NCBI RefSeq assembly: GCF_001830325.1
Contig: NZ_MHZG01000008.1
Coordinates: forward strand, 1 to 64,000
From: Polynucleobacter sp. GWA2_45_21
GTDB taxonomy: Bacteria > Pseudomonadota > Gammaproteobacteria > Burkholderiales > Burkholderiaceae
Reading direction: 5' to 3'
Length of the DNA stretch: 64,000 bases
A program made the translations under genes and the position numbers. The notes under the pieces are model-generated. The model saw nothing but the letters and a program-made list of their open reading frames with translations. It was not told the origin of the DNA and made no database searches. Shown here piece after piece: positions 43,726 to 53,167 of the stretch (position 1 is its first letter; every line of letters starts with the position of its first letter).

Positions 43726-44598
43726 TTACTTATTCCAGATCTGCCACCAGCGACGTTCTTTTTGAACGCGTTGGCCGGTAATCATCATCTGGCTATCTGG
43801 AAAATTAAGTTTGAATACGCGCGCTGCATCATTACTTAAATCGGTCATACCCAATTTTTCGTAAGACTTGGTGAGTAGATAGAGCGCTTCTTCAACAGCC
43901 GGCGCACGATCGTAATCACGAATCACAAGCTGCGCTCTATTGGCTGACGCAAGATACGCGCCGCGCTGATAGTAGAAGCGAGCGACGATCACATCTGCTT
44001 CAGCTAATGAATTTACGATGTAGCGCATGCGGTCTAAAGAGTCAGGCGCATATTTGCTATCAGGGAAACGCTCAACAACCACTTTGAAGGATTCAAAAGC
44101 TTCTTTAGCTGCTTTTGGATCGCGCTCACTTAAGTCTTGCCCAGTAAATTTACCGAGCCAACCTAAATCATCATTAAAACTAATCAAGCCCTTAAGGTAG
44201 TAGCCGTAATCTAAATTCGGGCTACCTTGATGCAGTTTGATAAAGCGATCAATAGCAACTTGAGCTTGTACTTGTTCTTGGGCCTTCCAATAGCAATAGG
44301 CTGCATTGATTTGCGCTTGCTGAGAATAGGGGCCAAACGGGAAGCGACCTTCTAGTTTTTCAAAGTACTTGCCGCATTTTGCATAGTCAGCATCCTTGAG
44401 CTTGTCGGTTGCTTCGGAATAGAGCTTTGTCTCAGACCAAATATCAGTGTCATCCTTTTGACCATCGCTACCGGCGCATCCACCAAGAACCAGGCAGACT
44501 GCACTTGCTCCAATAAATACAGAAATAAGGGATTTTCTGGAAGATGCCCTAATAGTGGCAGCAAGCCTTAAACTGGCGTCTGTAATAACGTCCGACAT
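43726..44598 (-). CDS. bamD: Outer membrane protein assembly factor BamD
   Basis: Lipobox LGGC; TPR-like GPYSQQAQINAAYCYWK; divergent from rluD. Confidence 0.92.
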   Translation of the reverse strand: MSDVITDASLRLAATIRASSRKSLISVFIGASAVCLVLGGCAGSDGQKDDTDIWSETKLYSEATDKLKDADYAKCGKYFEKLEGRFPFGPYSQQAQINAAYCYWKAQEQVQAQVAIDRFIKLHQGSPNLDYGYYLKGLISFNDDLGWLGKFTGQDLSERDPKAAKEAFESFKVVVERFPDSKYAPDSLDRMRYIVNSLAEADVIVARFYYQRGAYLASANRAQLVIRDYDRAPAVEEALYLLTKSYEKLGMTDLSNDAARVFKLNFPDSQMMITGQRVQKERRWWQIWNK

Positions 44599-44618
44599 AA
44601 CTAAAAGGCTCTTTAAGC

Positions 44619-45668
44619 GTGGCATTGCCGCATACTCCCGATTCGAATCCCATTGATTATATCGATGATGAGGATTTCATAGCCCTAGAAGTTCCTGCTG
44701 AGGTCAGCGGGGAGCGTTTGGATAAGTTTCTTGGAGGAGCTTTACCTGATTATTCCCGCAATCGCCTCAAAGCGTGGGTTGAGGCTGGGGCGGTTACGGT
44801 GGATGGAAAAGTCACCAAAGTGCGCCATTTGCTGCGGGGAAGTGAGAGTATTAAGGTGTTTCCACAAGAAATGCCCGAGCAATTTGCCTTCGCCCCAGAA
44901 GATATCTCCCTTGATATTGTCTATGAAGATGACTCCATCATCGTCCTGAATAAGCCCGCTGGACTGGTTGTTCATCCAGCCGCCGGAAATTGGACCGGGA
45001 CCCTATTAAATGGCCTCTTGCATCGTTTTCCTGAGCTAAAAAACCTCCCAAGGGCAGGAATCGTCCATCGCCTAGATAAAGATACATCTGGACTGATGGT
45101 CGTAGCACGGACGGATATCGCCCAAACCTCATTAGTAAGGCAGCTACAAGAGAGAACTGTTGGACGCCGCTACTTTTCTCTAGTTTGGGGTGATGCGCCT
45201 TCCCAGGGCAAAGTGCTGGCAACCGTAGGTCGTGATCAGCGTGACCGCCTCAAAATGGCTGCTGGCTCCGCCCAAGGTAAGCCGGCCGCAACCTTGTTCC
45301 GACGTTTGGCCAAAGGGGTATTTATAGAAAGCCCTGTTGCTTTATTGGAGTGTCGTCTTGAAACTGGCCGCACCCATCAAATACGGGTTCACCTCGAATC
45401 CCTGGGTTTTCCACTCCTAGGCGATCCGGTTTATCGCAAAAGAACACCTGGTGCAGCCAAAACACTCCCTTTCAGTCGTCAAGCTCTACATGCTTATGCT
45501 CTTAGTTTGCAGCATCCATCGACTCAGGATGTGATGACCTGGTTTAGATTGCCTCCTCAGGATTTCATGGGTTTGCTCCCTTTGGTTGGAGTGAGTGAGG
45601 CGGACCTGCCTAAAGAAGATGCCTTAATGGCATCCATTAAAAATGATCAGCGAAATTCAGCAGATTGA
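44619..45668 (+). CDS. rluD: 23S rRNA pseudouridine synthase RluD
   Basis: S4 domain; GIVHRLDKDTSGLMVVA; ETGRTHQIRVH. Confidence 0.95.
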   Translation: MALPHTPDSNPIDYIDDEDFIALEVPAEVSGERLDKFLGGALPDYSRNRLKAWVEAGAVTVDGKVTKVRHLLRGSESIKVFPQEMPEQFAFAPEDISLDIVYEDDSIIVLNKPAGLVVHPAAGNWTGTLLNGLLHRFPELKNLPRAGIVHRLDKDTSGLMVVARTDIAQTSLVRQLQERTVGRRYFSLVWGDAPSQGKVLATVGRDQRDRLKMAAGSAQGKPAATLFRRLAKGVFIESPVALLECRLETGRTHQIRVHLESLGFPLLGDPVYRKRTPGAAKTLPFSRQALHAYALSLQHPSTQDVMTWFRLPPQDFMGLLPLVGVSEADLPKEDALMASIKNDQRNSAD

Positions 45669-46422
45669 GCCAACTTGGCTTGCGCCAAAGCAAGTTCATG
45701 CTTTTTGCACAACACGGGAGGGTGGGGTTAGTAAACCTCCATTTAGTAGTCTCAATCTCGGATTGAATGCAGGCGATGATTTGGGGGATGTACTGCAAAA
45801 CCGCAGAGCCTTACGATCACGCCTTCCTGCCGAGCCAGCTTGGCTTAAGCAGATTCATGGCGCCACAGTCAGTACTCCAGCTTCAAGAAATGCTTTGCTT
45901 AATGGACCATTTGAGGCAGATGCCTCTGTTACCAATATTCCAAATGAGGTTCTAGCTATTCTGACGGCTGATTGCATGCCAGTATTGTTTGCGAGCAAGG
46001 GCGCTGATGTCATCGGGGCAGCACATGCTGGTTGGCGTGGCCTCAGTAGTGGGGTTCTAGAAAATACCATTCAAGAGATGCGTCATTTATCCCCGAACCT
46101 CCAGCCAAAAGATATTGCAGTGTGGATGGGTCCTGCAATTGGACCTACTGCATTCGAAGTTGGGGAAGATGTATTAGAGGCATTTTCCAGTCACAGCCAA
46201 GATGTCTTGTCAGAGGCATTTAAGCCTATTGCCGGAAGCCCTGGAAAGTATTTAGCCAATTTGTACCTCCTTGCTCAGGATCGCTTGCGTTCAATTGGTA
46301 TTGAACAGATTGATGGCGGTGACTTTTGTACTTTCAGGGATTCCGCAAATTTCTTTTCCTATCGTCGAGATAAGCAGACGGGGCGATTTGCCTCCCTGAT
46401 TTGGATATCTGACAATGCATAA
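45643..46422 (+). CDS. pgeF: Polyphenol oxidase family / peptidoglycan editing factor (YfiH)
   Basis: LKQIHGATV; LTADCMPVLFA; AAHAGWRG. Confidence 0.93.
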   Translation: MISEIQQIEPTWLAPKQVHAFCTTREGGVSKPPFSSLNLGLNAGDDLGDVLQNRRALRSRLPAEPAWLKQIHGATVSTPASRNALLNGPFEADASVTNIPNEVLAILTADCMPVLFASKGADVIGAAHAGWRGLSSGVLENTIQEMRHLSPNLQPKDIAVWMGPAIGPTAFEVGEDVLEAFSSHSQDVLSEAFKPIAGSPGKYLANLYLLAQDRLRSIGIEQIDGGDFCTFRDSANFFSYRRDKQTGRFASLIWISDNA

Positions 46423-46523
46423 CTTGGGGTTATCACTAGATTAGCTCTAGAGCTAGGGTTAGTGCGTATAACCCTTCCAGCCTGATAGATGGAGAATGAT
46501 CTCAATAACTTTACGAGATCAAT

Positions 46524-48155
46524 ATGTTTGCAGGTATGAATACAGGTGTTGCGCCTTCATTGGCTCCACACCATATGGCCTTAATTCCCCCGGAACGCTT
46601 GGCGGAAATTCAAAAGGAATACTTCACTGAGTTTGCCCATCTAGCAACCAATCCCGAAGCAATTGAAGTAAAAGATCGTCGCTTCTCTGGTAAGGCTTGG
46701 CATTCATCCTGGAGCAAGATGATTGCTGCAACTTACTTATTGAATTCAAAACATTTGCTTGCACTTGCAAAAGCTGTTGATGCAGATGAAAAGACGAAGA
46801 CTAAAATTTTGTTCACTACAGAGCAAATGATTGACGCTTTATCACCGTCAAACTTTATTGCAACCAATCCTGAAGTTCTTGAAAATATTATTAGCTCTCA
46901 GGGCCAGTCTATTCAAAATGGAATAGTGAATTTGTTGGGTGATTTGAAAAAGGGTAAGGTTTCACTGACTGATGAAAGCGCCTTTGAGGTTGGCAAAAAT
47001 ATTGCAACTAGCGAAGGCCAGGTGGTATTCCGTAATGATCTTTTTGAGTTAATTCAGTACACACCATTGACCGAAACAGTGTATGAGCGCCCATACTTAA
47101 TGGTGCCACCTTGCATTAATAAATACTATATTTTGGATTTGCAACCAGATAACTCCGTGGTTCGTTATATGGTGGAGCAGGGCCACACTGTTTTCTTGGT
47201 CTCCTGGAAAAACCCCGACGCATCTATGTCGAAAGTGACTTGGGATGACTATGTTGGCGATGGCGTTATCAAGGCGATTGAGGTGGTTAGGGACATCGGC
47301 GCTACGGATCAGATTAATGTTCTCGGCTTTTGTGTTGGCGGAACTTTAACTTCAACAGCTTTGGCCGTCTTAGCTGCACGCAAAAAAGATTATGTTGCTA
47401 GCCTAACCTTGCTCACCACCTTATTGGATTTCACGGACACCGGAATTCTGGATGTGTTCATCGACGAGGGCATGGTCAAGTTGCGCGAGACCACCATTGG
47501 TGGAGAGGGCGGTCACTTTGGAATGATGTCTGGTTTGGATCTAGGGAATACATTCTCATTCTTGCGTCCAAATGATTTGGTGTGGAACTATGTTGTCGAG
47601 AATTACCTAAAGGGCAATTCACCGCCACCATTTGATTTGCTCTATTGGAATGGTGATTCAACCAATTTACCTGGCCCAATGTATTGCTGGTACCTGCGCC
47701 ACACTTATTTACAAAATGAATTAATTAAACCAGGCAAGCTCACCGTTTGCGGTGAAAAGGTTGATCTAGGTAAGATTGCTGTCCCAGCCTATATCTACGC
47801 TTCGCATGATGACCATATTGTTCCGTGGAAATCTGCTTATGAATCTACCCGTATTTTGAAGGGTAAGAACCGTTTTGTTTTGGGTGCCTCTGGACATATT
47901 GCTGGCGTAATTAATCCACCAGCAAAAAACAAGCGCCATTATTTTGAAAACAATAAGTTGGCTAAGACAGCAGATGAGTGGTTGGCTGCAGCAAAAGATA
48001 TCAAGGGTAGTTGGTGGCCCAACTACGCTAAATGGTTAGAACAGTTTGGTGGCAAGAAAATTAAAGCCAGCAAAACGTTTGGTAATGCACAGTACAAAAA
48101 ACTAGAAGCGGCGCCTGGTAAGTACGTGAAAGAAAAAGTATCCGCTGCTAATTAA
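46524..48155 (+). CDS. phaC: Class I poly(R)-hydroxyalkanoate synthase
   Basis: GFCVGGT lipase-like box; SWKNPD; WNGDSTNLPGPMYCWYLRHTYLQNEL. Confidence 0.97.
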   Translation: MFAGMNTGVAPSLAPHHMALIPPERLAEIQKEYFTEFAHLATNPEAIEVKDRRFSGKAWHSSWSKMIAATYLLNSKHLLALAKAVDADEKTKTKILFTTEQMIDALSPSNFIATNPEVLENIISSQGQSIQNGIVNLLGDLKKGKVSLTDESAFEVGKNIATSEGQVVFRNDLFELIQYTPLTETVYERPYLMVPPCINKYYILDLQPDNSVVRYMVEQGHTVFLVSWKNPDASMSKVTWDDYVGDGVIKAIEVVRDIGATDQINVLGFCVGGTLTSTALAVLAARKKDYVASLTLLTTLLDFTDTGILDVFIDEGMVKLRETTIGGEGGHFGMMSGLDLGNTFSFLRPNDLVWNYVVENYLKGNSPPPFDLLYWNGDSTNLPGPMYCWYLRHTYLQNELIKPGKLTVCGEKVDLGKIAVPAYIYASHDDHIVPWKSAYESTRILKGKNRFVLGASGHIAGVINPPAKNKRHYFENNKLAKTADEWLAAAKDIKGSWWPNYAKWLEQFGGKKIKASKTFGNAQYKKLEAAPGKYVKEKVSAAN

Positions 48156-48176
48156 TATTTTCATAAGGGGGTAATC

Positions 48177-48917
48177 ATGTCTCAAAAAATTGCATACGTC
48201 ACTGGTGGTATGGGTGGCATTGGTACAGCTATTTGTCAGCGACTCGCTAAGGATGGCTTTAAGGTCATCGCTGGTTGCGGACCTAATTCCCCACGTAAGG
48301 ATCGCTGGCTTGGCGAACAGAAGGCTTTGGGTTACGACTTCATCGCTTCTGAAGGTAACGTTTCAGACTGGGATAGCACTGTTGCTGCCTTTGATAAGGT
48401 TAAAGCTGAAGTAGGTCGTGTTGACGTTCTAGTGAATAACGCCGGTATTACTAAGGACAGCGTATTCCGCAAAATGACTCCTGAGCAGTGGAAAGCGGTG
48501 ATTGATACCAACCTCAATTCTTTGTTCAATGTAACTAAGCAAGTGGTTGATGGTATGGCTGATAACGGCTGGGGTCGCATCATTAATATTTCTTCTGTTA
48601 ATGGTCAAAAGGGTCAGTTTGGTCAATCAAACTACTCCACTGCAAAAGCGGGCTTGCATGGATTTACGATGGCCTTGTCACAAGAGTTAGCCTCTAAAGG
48701 GGTGACTGTAAATACAGTTTCTCCTGGTTATATCGGCACAGACATGGTGAAGGCTATTCGTGAGGATGTCCTAGAGAAGATTGTTGCTGGCGTTCCAGTG
48801 AAGCGCTTGGGTACCCCAGAAGAGATTGCGTCAATTTGCTGCTGGATTGCCTCTGATGATGGCGGCTACGCAACTGGCGCTGACTTCTCCTTAAATGGTG
48901 GCCTGCATACAGGTTAA
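48177..48917 (+). CDS. phaB: Acetoacetyl-CoA reductase
   Basis: SDR; TGGMGGIGTAICQRL; NNAGITKDSVFRKMTPEQW; YSTAKAG. Confidence 0.95.
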   Translation: MSQKIAYVTGGMGGIGTAICQRLAKDGFKVIAGCGPNSPRKDRWLGEQKALGYDFIASEGNVSDWDSTVAAFDKVKAEVGRVDVLVNNAGITKDSVFRKMTPEQWKAVIDTNLNSLFNVTKQVVDGMADNGWGRIINISSVNGQKGQFGQSNYSTAKAGLHGFTMALSQELASKGVTVNTVSPGYIGTDMVKAIREDVLEKIVAGVPVKRLGTPEEIASICCWIASDDGGYATGADFSLNGGLHTG

Positions 48918-49031
48918 ACCCGTCAAAAATGCAGTTTTAGTGGTCTGCTCATCGGCATATTTACCTTTAGGTCAAACTAGGGATAAACTATGTCGATGTT
49001 GCATTGCAGTAATGAGAGTTAGGAAAAATAC

Positions 49032-49592
49032 ATGGCCACACGTTCCAAAAAACCCGGCGATAGCCGCTTGATCAAGAAGTACCCCAATCGTCGTTTATAT
49101 GACACCCAAACCAGCACTTATGTCACGCTGGCAGATATCAAAAATTTAGTCATGGCAGGCGATGCGTTTAGCGTTGTTGATGCAAAAACTGAAGATGATT
49201 TAACACGCAATATCTTGCTGCAAATTATTTTGGAAGAAGAGGCTGGCGGCGCGCCGGTATTTTCTACTCAAATGCTTTCTCAAATCATTCGTTTCTATGG
49301 AAATTCCATGCAAGGTTTGATGGGTAGCTATCTTGAAAAAACCATGCAGTCTTTTGTGGACATTCACAATAAGCTTGGTGATCAAACCCAGGGCTTAGGC
49401 GCAGGTAGCACACCTGAAGCATGGGCCAAGATGATGAATTTGCAAAACCCAATGATGCAAGGCTTAATGGGTAACTATATGGAGCAGAGCAAGGATCTAT
49501 TTGTGAAGATGCAAGAGCAAATGCAAAACTCCCCAACGATATTTAGTGGCTTCCCATTTCCAGGTCAGCCTAATAAGACAGAAAAAGAATAG
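49032..49592 (+). CDS. phaR: PHA synthesis repressor PhaR
   Basis: [28 protein letters not shown]. Confidence 0.96.
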   Translation: MATRSKKPGDSRLIKKYPNRRLYDTQTSTYVTLADIKNLVMAGDAFSVVDAKTEDDLTRNILLQIILEEEAGGAPVFSTQMLSQIIRFYGNSMQGLMGSYLEKTMQSFVDIHNKLGDQTQGLGAGSTPEAWAKMMNLQNPMMQGLMGNYMEQSKDLFVKMQEQMQNSPTIFSGFPFPGQPNKTEKE

Positions 49593-49594
49593 TT

Positions 49595-50953
49595 GTGGCG
49601 GGTAAAGTTGGTTTTGTTTCCTTGGGATGCCCCAAGGCATTGGTTGATTCTGAACTCATCCTCACTCAATTAAGCGCTGAGGGTTACGAGACTGCCAAGG
49701 ATTATTCGGGCGCCGATCTCGTTGTCGTGAATACCTGTGGCTTTATTGATTCTGCTGTTGAGGAGAGCCTTGCCGCGATTGGCGAAGCTTTATCAGAAAA
49801 TGGCAAAGTTATTGTTACTGGTTGCTTGGGTGCTCGTAAAAATGCAGATGGTAGCGACCTCATTCAGAGCATTCATCCTAAAGTCCTTGCAGTAACCGGG
49901 CCTCACGCCACCCAAGAGGTGATGCAGGCTATTCATTTGCACCTGCCAAAACCACATGATCCCTTTACTGATTTACTGCCACCGATTGGTGTGAAGCTCA
50001 CGCCAAAGCATTATGCGTATCTGAAGATTTCTGAGGGATGCAATCACCGTTGTACCTTCTGCATCATTCCTAGTTTGCGTGGTGACCTTGTGTCACGCCC
50101 CATTGGTGAAGTGCTGCTTGAGGCCAAAAAATTATTTGAATCCGGCGTAAAAGAGCTATTAGTTGTTTCACAGGACACAAGCGCCTATGGTGTTGATATT
50201 CAATATCGCACTGGTTTTTGGGATGGGAAACCTGTTAAGACTCGTATGTTTGATTTAGTAAATGCTTTAAATCAAATTGCCAGAGAGCATCAAGCTTGGG
50301 TTCGCCTACATTATGTCTATCCCTATCCGCATGTAGATGATGTTCTGCCCTTAATGGCAGAGTTTTCTGATCATGGCTTTGGTGTGCTGCCTTATCTAGA
50401 TATTCCCTTGCAGCACGCGCACCCAGATGTTCTCAAACGCATGAAGCGTCCTGCAAGTGGAGAAAAGAATTTAGAGCGTATACAAGCATGGCGAGCTGCA
50501 TGCCCAGATTTAGTCATTCGCAGTACTTTTATTGCAGGCTTCCCGGGCGAGACTGAAGAAGAGTTTGAATATCTCCTGAATTTCTTGGATGAGGCTCAAA
50601 TTGATCGTGCCGGGTGCTTTGCCTATTCACCAGTCGATGGTGCAACAGCCAATGCTTTGGATAACCCAGTTCCAGATGCTATGCGCGAAGATCGCCGCGC
50701 TCGTTTTATGGCAAAAGCTGAAGAAATCTCCACTAAACGACTTGCTAAAAAAGTAGGCAAGCGTATTCAAGTCATTATTGACCGCGTAGATGAATCCGGT
50801 GGAATTGGCCGAACCATCGGTGATGCCCCTGAAATTGATGGTTTGGTGAGGGTTTTGCCTCCTAATAAGCCCTCTAAGCGCTATCGTGCCGGTGAAATCA
50901 TCAAAGTCACGGTTATTAGCCCCCAAGGGCATGACCTAATAGCAGAAACTTGA
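49595..50953 (+). CDS. rimO: Ribosomal protein S12 methylthiotransferase
   Basis: [15 protein letters not shown]; radical [17 protein letters not shown] start. Confidence 0.96.
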   Translation: MAGKVGFVSLGCPKALVDSELILTQLSAEGYETAKDYSGADLVVVNTCGFIDSAVEESLAAIGEALSENGKVIVTGCLGARKNADGSDLIQSIHPKVLAVTGPHATQEVMQAIHLHLPKPHDPFTDLLPPIGVKLTPKHYAYLKISEGCNHRCTFCIIPSLRGDLVSRPIGEVLLEAKKLFESGVKELLVVSQDTSAYGVDIQYRTGFWDGKPVKTRMFDLVNALNQIAREHQAWVRLHYVYPYPHVDDVLPLMAEFSDHGFGVLPYLDIPLQHAHPDVLKRMKRPASGEKNLERIQAWRAACPDLVIRSTFIAGFPGETEEEFEYLLNFLDEAQIDRAGCFAYSPVDGATANALDNPVPDAMREDRRARFMAKAEEISTKRLAKKVGKRIQVIIDRVDESGGIGRTIGDAPEIDGLVRVLPPNKPSKRYRAGEIIKVTVISPQGHDLIAET

Positions 50954-51032
50954 CTATTAGAATAAAAATAGTGTTTTGGCCTATTGTTAGGGTCAATATT
51001 TTGCCTTTTTAGGCACCGTAAAGGGGATTGAT

Positions 51033-52217
51033 ATGAGTCGTGATGTCGTCGTTTTGAGTGCTGTACGTTCAGCAATTGGTACTTTTAATGGATCACTGAG
51101 TAGCCTTGAGCCATCAGAGCTCGGCGGTATGGTGATGAAAGAGGCGGTAGCGCGATCTGGAGTAGATCCATCCCTAATTAATTACGTTACTGTTGGTAAT
51201 ACCATCCCTACGGACAACCGTTATGCCTATGTTGCACGCGTTGCTTCCATTCAGGCTGGCTTGCCAATGGAATCTGTTGCGATGGCCTTGAATCGTTTAT
51301 GCAGTTCAGGTTTACAAGCGATTGTGACAACTGCTCAACAAATTATGTTGGGTGACTGCGATTACGGTATCGGTGGTGGTGTTGAGGTAATGTCACGCGG
51401 TATGTACGGTTCACCAGCAATGCGCAGCGGTGCTCGCATGGGCGATACCAAAATGATTGACTTGATGGTTTCTGTTTTGACCGATCCATTTGGTGTTGGA
51501 CATATGGGTGTTACTGCAGAGAACCTCGTTGAGAAATGGAAGCTAACTCGTGAAGAGCAGGATGCGCTTGCTGTTGAGTCACATCGTCGCGCAGCTAATG
51601 CAATTAAAGAAGGTCGCTTTAAATCTCAAATCGTCCCTATTACCATCAAGACCCGTAAGGGTGATGTGGTATTTGATACCGATGAGCATGTGAAGCCAGA
51701 TACCACTATGGAAACTTTGGCGAAGATGAAAGCAGTCTTCAAAAAAGAGGGCGGTAGCGTTACTGCAGGTAATGCATCAGGCATTAATGATGGCGCTGCA
51801 TTCTTTGTATTGGCTGACGCTGAAACGGCTAAGAAGGCTGGTCATAAGCCAATCGCTCGTTTAGTTTCTTATGCTGTTGCTGGCGTGCCGAACCACATCA
51901 TGGGCGAAGGTCCTATTCCAGCAACCAAGATTGCTCTTGAGCGCGCCGGCCTGAAATTAGATCAAATCGATGTGATCGAATCTAATGAGGCTTTTGCTGC
52001 ACAAGCTTTGGCTGTTACTAAAGGTTTGGGCCTAGACCCAGCTAAGACCAACGTCAATGGTGGAGCAATTGCATTAGGCCACCCAATCGGTTGTTCTGGT
52101 GCAGCAATTGCTACTAAAGCTATCCATGAATTACATCGTGTTCAAGGCAAATATGCTTTGGTCACAATGTGTATTGGTGGTGGTCAAGGCATCGCAACTA
52201 TTTTTGAGCGTCTCTAA
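51033..52217 (+). CDS. Acetyl-CoA C-acetyltransferase (thiolase)
   Basis: NRLCSSGLQAI; NVNGGAIALGHPIGCSGA; CIGGGQG. Confidence 0.95.
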   Translation: MSRDVVVLSAVRSAIGTFNGSLSSLEPSELGGMVMKEAVARSGVDPSLINYVTVGNTIPTDNRYAYVARVASIQAGLPMESVAMALNRLCSSGLQAIVTTAQQIMLGDCDYGIGGGVEVMSRGMYGSPAMRSGARMGDTKMIDLMVSVLTDPFGVGHMGVTAENLVEKWKLTREEQDALAVESHRRAANAIKEGRFKSQIVPITIKTRKGDVVFDTDEHVKPDTTMETLAKMKAVFKKEGGSVTAGNASGINDGAAFFVLADAETAKKAGHKPIARLVSYAVAGVPNHIMGEGPIPATKIALERAGLKLDQIDVIESNEAFAAQALAVTKGLGLDPAKTNVNGGAIALGHPIGCSGAAIATKAIHELHRVQGKYALVTMCIGGGQGIATIFERL

Positions 52218-52256
52218 TCAACGTTCATTCACTGCTCAAGCCTAAATTCAAGTGAC

Positions 52257-53147
52257 TTAGGCGATCAGCAGTAAAGCAGCATCCAAGCCGACTCGGTCAA
52301 AAGCCGCGTCGGCTTTTTCTTTGACAATGGGTTTTGCTCGATAGGCAATACTGATGCCTGAGCCATGCATCATGGGTAGATCGTTTGATCCATCACCCAT
52401 GGTGATGGAGTTCTGCTTATGACAATTCATCATTGCGCAGGCTTGCTCAAGATAAGTATTCTTTGCTGCACCATCAACAATATCGCCAATCACTTTACCG
52501 GTGAGCTTGCCGTCAACAATTTCCAAAGTGTTGGCTTGAGTTTGTTTAAAGCCCAATTCCTGTTGGAGCTTTTGGGTAAAAAAAGTGAAACCTCCAGAAA
52601 CTAGTAGGGTATACAAACCTCTAGCGTTAGCTCCGGCTAGTAATTCAGCGGCTCCAGGGTTAGGACGCAAACGTTCCCGGTAGACCGACTCCAGTACATC
52701 AGCAGATACACCCTCTAGAAGGGCTACGCGTCTGCGCAAACTTTCTTGAAAGTCCTTAATTTCTCCGCGCATAGTGGCTTCAGTGATTTCTGAGACCGCA
52801 GCTTTTTTACCGGTGAAATCCGCAATCTCATCAATGCACTCAATATTAATGAGTGTTGAGTCCATATCCATGGCCAGCACTTTTACCGCATCAGCTTTAA
52901 ATCCCGGGGAAAGAAAAGCTAAATCCGTGTCGTACTTAGCAGCGATATCGCGCATTGCAACTCTTGCCTCAGGCAATAAGTTTTGAGAGCAAGTCCAACG
53001 GGCAGTGAAATATTTCGATGGTGATGAGTGTAATGCGAGCTGAGAAAGCTCTAGCCCCAGAACTTTTGCATGCGCACTTAATGCAGCATTCAAATCTAGT
53101 GGGATTGGAGTATTAGCAAGTGCTACAAGAGTGAGGTGGCTAGACAT
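52257..53147 (-). CDS. serB: Phosphoserine phosphatase
   Basis: AMDMDSTLINIECIDEIADF; LVSGGFTFFT; GDGSNDLPM. Confidence 0.95.
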   Translation of the reverse strand: MSSHLTLVALANTPIPLDLNAALSAHAKVLGLELSQLALHSSPSKYFTARWTCSQNLLPEARVAMRDIAAKYDTDLAFLSPGFKADAVKVLAMDMDSTLINIECIDEIADFTGKKAAVSEITEATMRGEIKDFQESLRRRVALLEGVSADVLESVYRERLRPNPGAAELLAGANARGLYTLLVSGGFTFFTQKLQQELGFKQTQANTLEIVDGKLTGKVIGDIVDGAAKNTYLEQACAMMNCHKQNSITMGDGSNDLPMMHGSGISIAYRAKPIVKEKADAAFDRVGLDAALLLIA

Positions 53148-53167
53148 GGGTGATAAGTAATCGGCAA

